From positions 85,704,546 to 85,768,545 of the forward strand of contig NC_044573.1 in NCBI RefSeq assembly GCF_901933205.1: a DNA stretch of 64,000 bases. Reading direction: 5' to 3'. Under the pieces are notes generated by a model that saw only the letters and a program-made list of their open reading frames with translations, ran no database searches and was not told the DNA's origin. The first letter of the stretch is position 1. Each line of letters begins with the position of its first letter. The translations under genes and the position numbers were made by a program. This document shows positions 58,610-64,000 of the stretch, piece after piece. Origin of the DNA: Camarhynchus parvulus. Lineage: Eukaryota > Chordata > Aves > Passeriformes > Thraupidae.

Positions 58610-61080
58610 TGCCTTGGTATTCACATCAAGTTGAGTAAACTATCATATGTAATATAAAAATATCTTTTTCACAATTATTCTGCAAGTTCCATAATTTTTT
58701 TTGTCTTTAATATCTTTCCCACATATGTTTTAATCAACTTAGCTCCTGTGTCTGGCTGTTCTTTACAAAGTGTTTGAAACACCAGAGAAAGAGAATATGA
58801 CAGAAGTTTTGAAGTTAATACCCCAAGTTCTCATGCTATAGTGTGAGACATCAATTTATTTCAGATATATCTGATTTTTGAAACAATAGCTTATGACAGT
58901 GTCATTCTCTATTTTATAACCAGCTTCTGTTGCAGGCAACTGAAATAGATATTATTTTTTCCTTACTTCCCGATAAATTCAGTTAGCTTACAAGCTTGAA
59001 TTGCCTTTAAGTTTCTCTTCTCTGCTTCTTGTTCTCATATTAAAACATTACTTTTTTCCCTTGAGTGTTTCCTCTACCTGCTACAAGACAATGTTTCTGC
59101 TCTGTAAAACCTAACACTGAAATTACTGTGTACCTGATCATTTTCTTTACCATTAGCCTTTTCTGAGCTTTTCAATATACTTTTATGCATTATACTTCAT
59201 TTATTTTTAAGAATTACTATTTTCTTTCTATGATATTCCCAGTAATTAAATGTTAAATTAAATCTTAGGCTATCGTTAAGCCAGCAGAAACACAGTATTG
59301 TACATTACATTTAACAACAACATCTCCGATTTAGCTGTGCTTTTTTCTTTATACCAAAATATGCATTCTGCAATGTCTAACATATGAAATATCATAAGAT
59401 AAATTTAGCAGACAAAAGTAATGCAGTACATAGTGGTTTCCTATTGAAAAAAATTCTTGTTGGCCTTTTATGCATCTGGCAAGTTAGCCAGATTCAGGTT
59501 TCCCACGAAGAAGAGAAGCTGGTGATGGCAGTATGGATTTCTTCCTTTGTCCTTATTTCCTACAAAAGTATAACCCTACTTTCCTGGAACACTGCAGAAA
59601 TTGAATGAAGGGGCTCTGTCTTTGCCCCTTGTGCAGTTTCAGCATCCACTTCTCTCAGGAACAATTTGTTTGAAGGAAAGCCTCTTCCTGTCCCTCACCC
59701 CCTCTGTTCTGATGGTAATGACAGAGAGAGCACATTTAAACTCAAAATTCAATTTTCACTACCAGAAGAAGGATGCCTCTGTCTGTAGAGTCAGACTTCT
59801 GGTATGAGCCAGTTGCCCCTCCCGAAAAACCCCTCTGTGCACTCTGTGGCAGCAGAGACTCAGGGTCTGCAGGCCGAGAGTTTAAACTCTGCTAGTGACC
59901 TGTGCTGTGAGACAACACAACAGTATGCACAAAGCCTTGTCTCTCCAGATCAGATTTGGCTCTGCACAAAACAAGAGTTAGTCAGACTAATCACTCCATG
60001 TCATGGGGCCTGTAAGTCATGCCAGCTCTGTGACTTGTGATGTCCCCTTTACCCAAATACAACAGATACAAACTACATCAAAAAAATCTCGGATAAAAAA
60101 ATTATTGTATTTAACCTGCTGACCTCAGAAATCTTGCTTATAGTAGCCAACTTTAACACTCACTATCATTCATATGTTTTCATGTGTTCTAACTCATACA
60201 CAATAACTTCCCATCTGTAGCTATTCACCCTAATTTTTTGGACTACCCTAATATAGATAAGTTTTTAGTATATCAGCATAAGCTGAAAATCAAGTAACCA
60301 TTAATAAAAATGGTTCTTGGCTGTCATATTATGATTTTGAAAAAAAATCAGGGAAATCTTTCTTCCACAGAAAGTATATGAGTAAATAAGAGTGAGAGAA
60401 AAAAAAATATTTGGAAAGAATCTTTCTAAATTAACTTCAAATCAGTAACTATATTTGGAAATTCACTAGAATGGTAACAGAAACTACAGGGGAAAAATTT
60501 ATGCAAAAGGATATTTCTGCACAACTAGATCAAAAACTCTAAGAAAATGCTGACATGATGCAGGAAACCTCCAGGGAGTAATTGTTTGTCTCTAGACCAC
60601 CTTTATACTGGCAAATCAAATGAGCCTACAATCACTTTCTGACATAAACACCAAAACACATTTAATGGATCTTGTCTTCACTATTAAACTTCCTTACATG
60701 CAAAATGAGGGAAGCCGCCTCCAGACTCCCTGCTTGGAACAAATGTTGGCTTTTACAAACCCAGGATCAGTGCTTAAGAATTGTTTGGTATAGTGTTAAA
60801 GCAGCCTAGTCCCAAAATGTAAAAAGTTCCCTATTAAAACAAATTATTTATACTGACTAAGAATGTTCCTTTTACAGTTATAAACACCAGTTATATTAGA
60901 ATATGCATGTTTGATGTGAGGAAGTGGGAGAGAGAAATCACAGTAGTTCATCATACTGCTCTGAACACCCGGCAGTATCCAAAATTTGCTCAATCTATGG
61001 CAGTAAAAAACCCAAAATACCGGAAAATGCGCAATGCATTCTTTAAACATGTTTATAACAATAAGGTAATTGGTCATCCA

Positions 61081-61516
61081 CACAGAATCACAGAGAGGCT
61101 GTGGTTGGAAGAGACCTCTGGTGGTCACCTAGTCCAACCTACCTGCTCAGGCAGGTTGACCTAGAGCAGATTGCACAGGTTTGCATCCAATCAGGTTTTC
61201 AGAATCTCCAGAGAAGGAGACTCCAAAACTTCTCTTGACAGCCTGTTCTGATGCTCTGTGACTCTCACAGTAAAAAGGTTTTTCCTCATATTCAGATGGA
61301 ACTCCAAATTTGTGTCCTTTGTCCTGTCACTGGGCACCACTGCAGAGACTCAGGCCCATCCTTTTGGAACCACAGATAAGATACTTTATAGGTTGGTAAG
61401 ATCCCCTCTCCCCTCTTTTCTCCAGGCTAAACAGGCTCAGCTCCCTCAGCCTTTCCTCAAAAAAGAGGTGGTCCAGTCCTTTAGTCATCCTCATAGTCCT
61501 CCCCTGGACTCTCTGA
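61081..61516 (-). mobile_element. CR1 LINE fragment, 3' region
   Basis: Minus-strand CR1 with its 3' end at the left: cacagaatcacagagaggct, gtggttggaagagacctctg, gtggtcacctagtccaacct; then aaaaggtttttcctcatatt, ctgtcactgggcaccactgc, tctccaggctaaacaggctc, agctccctcagcctttcctc and ctcccctggactct. It belongs to a CR1 subfamily different from 40281-41022, judging by the 'gacctctggtggtcacc' tail. Noncoding tail plus the very end of ORF2; no open frame of note. Confidence 0.92.
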
Positions 61517-63285
61517 TATTTCCTTGGCTGTCTTGAACCAAATTTATCTTTGTGTAGAAAAGCGTTGATCCCACTCCCTCTATAATATTTCTTACAAATT
61601 CTTTATAGAGTTGCAATCATTAATCTACTTTCTAAATGTATCTGTTCTTCAACAAGAACTAATCTCTTTTTTTTTCTTTTTTTTTCTTTTTTTTAAATGA
61701 TCATACTAAAATAGTTCACTCAAGTAATAAAGACTCACCCACATAATATTTCTCATTTCAGGAAAGTCTCTACTTGTAGACACAGTAGAAAACTAGAGCA
61801 GGTATTTGGCCAGCAATGCATTGCATCATTAATTAGATTAACTTATTAAATCCAGGAGCTTTTTCTAATTCCTGGCTTTATAGCAAAAGGCTTAATAACC
61901 CTGTGGCTTTTGGTCCTTTCAATTTCCATCAGTAACGTAAAAATAAATTTTTGGTGAGCTGTTCACTGAGAACTTCTGATAAGGTATTAATCTTGGATGT
62001 AAAGGACAGGCTGTGTCATTTATGATCATGTGGTTTGTTTCTAAGTAAAAATATAGTTTGTGTCATGGATCAGAAGGATACCTGTACTAAGGATACCAGT
62101 GTGGGATATAACTGATTTCTGTTCCAGCCTGTCTTCCTTTCTAAAGATCATTAACATAAGAAAGAAACCTTTGAAGGCTGCAGAACTCCTCTGTACAAAT
62201 GCTTCATGATTTAATGTCTTTATTAGGAACAAGTTTTCCCCTGTTGATTAAGGTTTGAGGAAACACATTTTATAAAAGAAATGTCCTTACAGATGTGAGA
62301 ATGTATCAGCAATATAAAAACTAAATAGCAGTACAGGGATGGTATGGTAGGAAGCATCACTGACTTCCCTGGCTCTTCTCAGATATCTACCACTTGCAAT
62401 TGTCAGACAGAAAAACATAAATATTTACTCTGTGTTTATACTGCCTTTCCTATTTTGTCTTAGCTAACAGTAATTAATAAGATAATTCTTTATTGATTTT
62501 TACTTAGAGCTATTGAGATAGACAGTGGTAGTGATTTAGAGATGGAGGAAAATAGTTTGCTGAATGACCAGAATGAATGATTAGTTACAAGCTGCAATAT
62601 TTTTTATTTGAAAAAGAAATTATCACTTGTGATAGATGGCACTCGTTAATCAATATTGATTAGCAAATGGACAACTAGTGATGTGCAGCTGAATTTTCCG
62701 TTTTGGTAAACTCTTTTTTTAACTTATAACAAGACTATCAATGGACAACCTGATATGCCTACCTAAATAGCTCTAATAAACATGGAAACACAGGGTTTGG
62801 ACTGGTTACGCAGTCCATTCCACTGCTTCTCTGTGATGTAAAATTTTAATAGGAAGGAAATTAAAAAGAAGACAAATCACATAGCATTAGTATTTGCAAA
62901 ATTTTCCTCACAAGATGACAGTGGTAATGTGTCAGTAATACGTTCTTAATAAATCTGGGGCTGAGGACTTGAATGGTGTATCTTGAATATAGCTCAGTAA
63001 AAACTGGAAATATGTGAAAGAATCTCTATTTATTGGGATTACCAAAGGCCAATTTCATCTAATTAATGGTCCTTGATGTAATTTCATTTTACTTTTCTAA
63101 AAAGTAGTTGTTTCTCTGACAGAGGGCATTATCTTCATCATGCACCCAACTTCCTTTAGCTGGGACTTCTGCACCTGGATCCACCTTCTATCTTCTTATA
63201 TCACTGATGCACACAAATGTAGGGGTGGGTGTCAAGAGGGTGAGCCAGACTTTCTTCAGCAGCACCTGGCACCTGATCAAGGGTC
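61517..63285. other. Unique AT-rich intergenic DNA
   Basis: Includes a T-rich simple tract at 61664-61694 (runs of t broken by single c). Nothing else recognised. Confidence 0.55.
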
Positions 63286-63540
63286 AGTGAGAACAAAGAG
63301 GAATACAGAAAGTTCCACCTGAATATGAGGAAAAACTTGCTTACTTTCAGAGTGACAGAGCACTGAAAGATTGCTCAGAGAGGCTGGGGATTCTCCTTCT
63401 CTGGAGATATCCTGTGCCTGGATATATTCTGTACATTTTGCCCAAGGTGAACCTACCGGAACAGAGGTATTGGACTAGAGAATGTCCAGAGGTCCCTTCC
63501 AACCCAAACCATTCACTGATTCCATGATTCCATAATTCGG
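63286..63540 (+). mobile_element. CR1 LINE fragment, 3' end
   Basis: Plus-strand CR1: gaatacagaaagttccacct, gaatatgaggaaaaacttgc, cagagaggctggggattctc, gtattggactagagaatgtc, cagaggtcccttccaaccc, aaccattcactgattccatg, ending attccataattcgg. The 3' tail with ATTCCAT-type repeats is present. Encodes a degraded end of ORF2 only. Confidence 0.92.
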
Positions 63541-64000
63541 TACTTAGGATATTCTACATTAATATGGTGTAAGAATTCATCAGCACCTGACTTCAATCTG
63601 CTTTTGCTATATTTACCAAAGGAATGGTTGACATTTTCCTATAGAAATTCAAGATGTTTGTACAGTTTTCATAATGAACACTAAGACCCTATAATATATT
63701 AAATATTTTCAGCAAACCTGAAGCTACAGCAAGACCAAATTATTTTTTTTCAGAATTTTATCATCTATAGACTATACCAAAACCATAAAGCTATTTTTGG
63801 TTTTCAGAAATTCTCCAAGTCATGACAATCTAATGTGTTAAATTTGTGGGGCAGAAAGGCACAACTTAGAAGACAATACTTTATTTTCAATCTTCCTACC
63901 TAAACAGAACAGAAAGTAAATTTGTATGTGCTTTAGGGTAGTGGAGCATGAATTGCACAATAGCAAAAAAATTTTAGTATGATTGCTTATGACTGGAATG
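63541..64000. other. Unique AT-rich DNA at the window edge
   Basis: No repeat or gene recognised. Confidence 0.55.

Larger units (their letters stand above)
55052..61080. other. Unique AT-rich intergenic DNA
   Basis: About 6 kb without a recognised gene or transposon. It contains the (AT) microsatellite and hairpin listed separately. 59580-60060 is a more GC-balanced block, with pyrimidine-rich cttcctgtccctcacccc at 59685-59702 and frames of 68-78 codons without domains. I cannot identify it. Confidence 0.5.

Noticed and set aside
1..64000. CRISPR arrays, operons, prophage, toxin-antitoxin or other microbial systems
   Set aside because: The sequence is vertebrate nuclear DNA. There are no regularly spaced identical repeats and no densely packed genes.
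1..64000. A previously undescribed multi-component biological system
   Set aside because: No coding genes could be supported, and everything structured enough to name is a repeat, an LTR or a candidate regulatory block. Claiming more would go beyond the sequence.

Overview
The window reads as noncoding, AT-rich chromosomal DNA from a bird, most likely a passerine. No protein-coding gene, exon chain, rRNA, functional tRNA or CRISPR array can be supported. The open frames present are short (188 codons or fewer), lack recognisable domains, and the longest lie inside repeats. The bird assignment rests on repeats recognised by eye: CR1 LINE fragments ending in the usual CR1 3' tail, several avian endogenous-retrovirus LTRs, and one SINE with a tRNA-Ile-like head joined to a CR1-like tail. 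That SINE type is known from passerines (TguSINE1-like). Family names come from memory of the families; no database search was run.

Layout. 1-8.4 kb: a 5'-truncated LTR (620-1450), about 6 kb of unique AT-rich DNA, then a 1.04-kb solo LTR on the minus strand (7384-8426) carrying three direct repeats just upstream of its TATA box. 8.4-20 kb: unique DNA interrupted by a GC-rich 1-kb block (10750-11755) of unknown origin. 20-24 kb: two more plus-strand LTRs of different families (20052-20636; 22503-23595). 24-34.5 kb: unique DNA with small CR1 pieces, the SINE (30600-30760) and a minus-strand LTR (33541-34492). 34.5-40.3 kb: the quietest part, almost free of repeats and rich in homeodomain-like TAATTA cores. 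It contains one short solo LTR (35525-35831) with a perfect 6-bp target-site duplication, and it is the best place to look for conserved regulatory elements. 40.3-48 kb: a LINE-rich stretch with two young-looking CR1s (40281-41022 minus; 47150-48048 plus) and two much older CR1 remnants (about 42370-43430 and 46290-46870). 48-64 kb: unique DNA with a purine tract, an unexplained 98-codon open frame (52357-52650 minus), another minus-strand LTR with an internal 40-bp tandem array (53950-55051), an (AT)26 microsatellite, a perfect 22-bp-arm hairpin, and two more CR1 pieces near the right end.

Nothing here forms an operon-like or multi-gene system, and I did not find a new biological system. The observations most worth checking are the U3 repeat expansion that separates the two related solo LTRs, the repeat-poor conserved-element candidates at 34.6-37.8 kb, the unidentified GC-rich block and the 98-codon frame.
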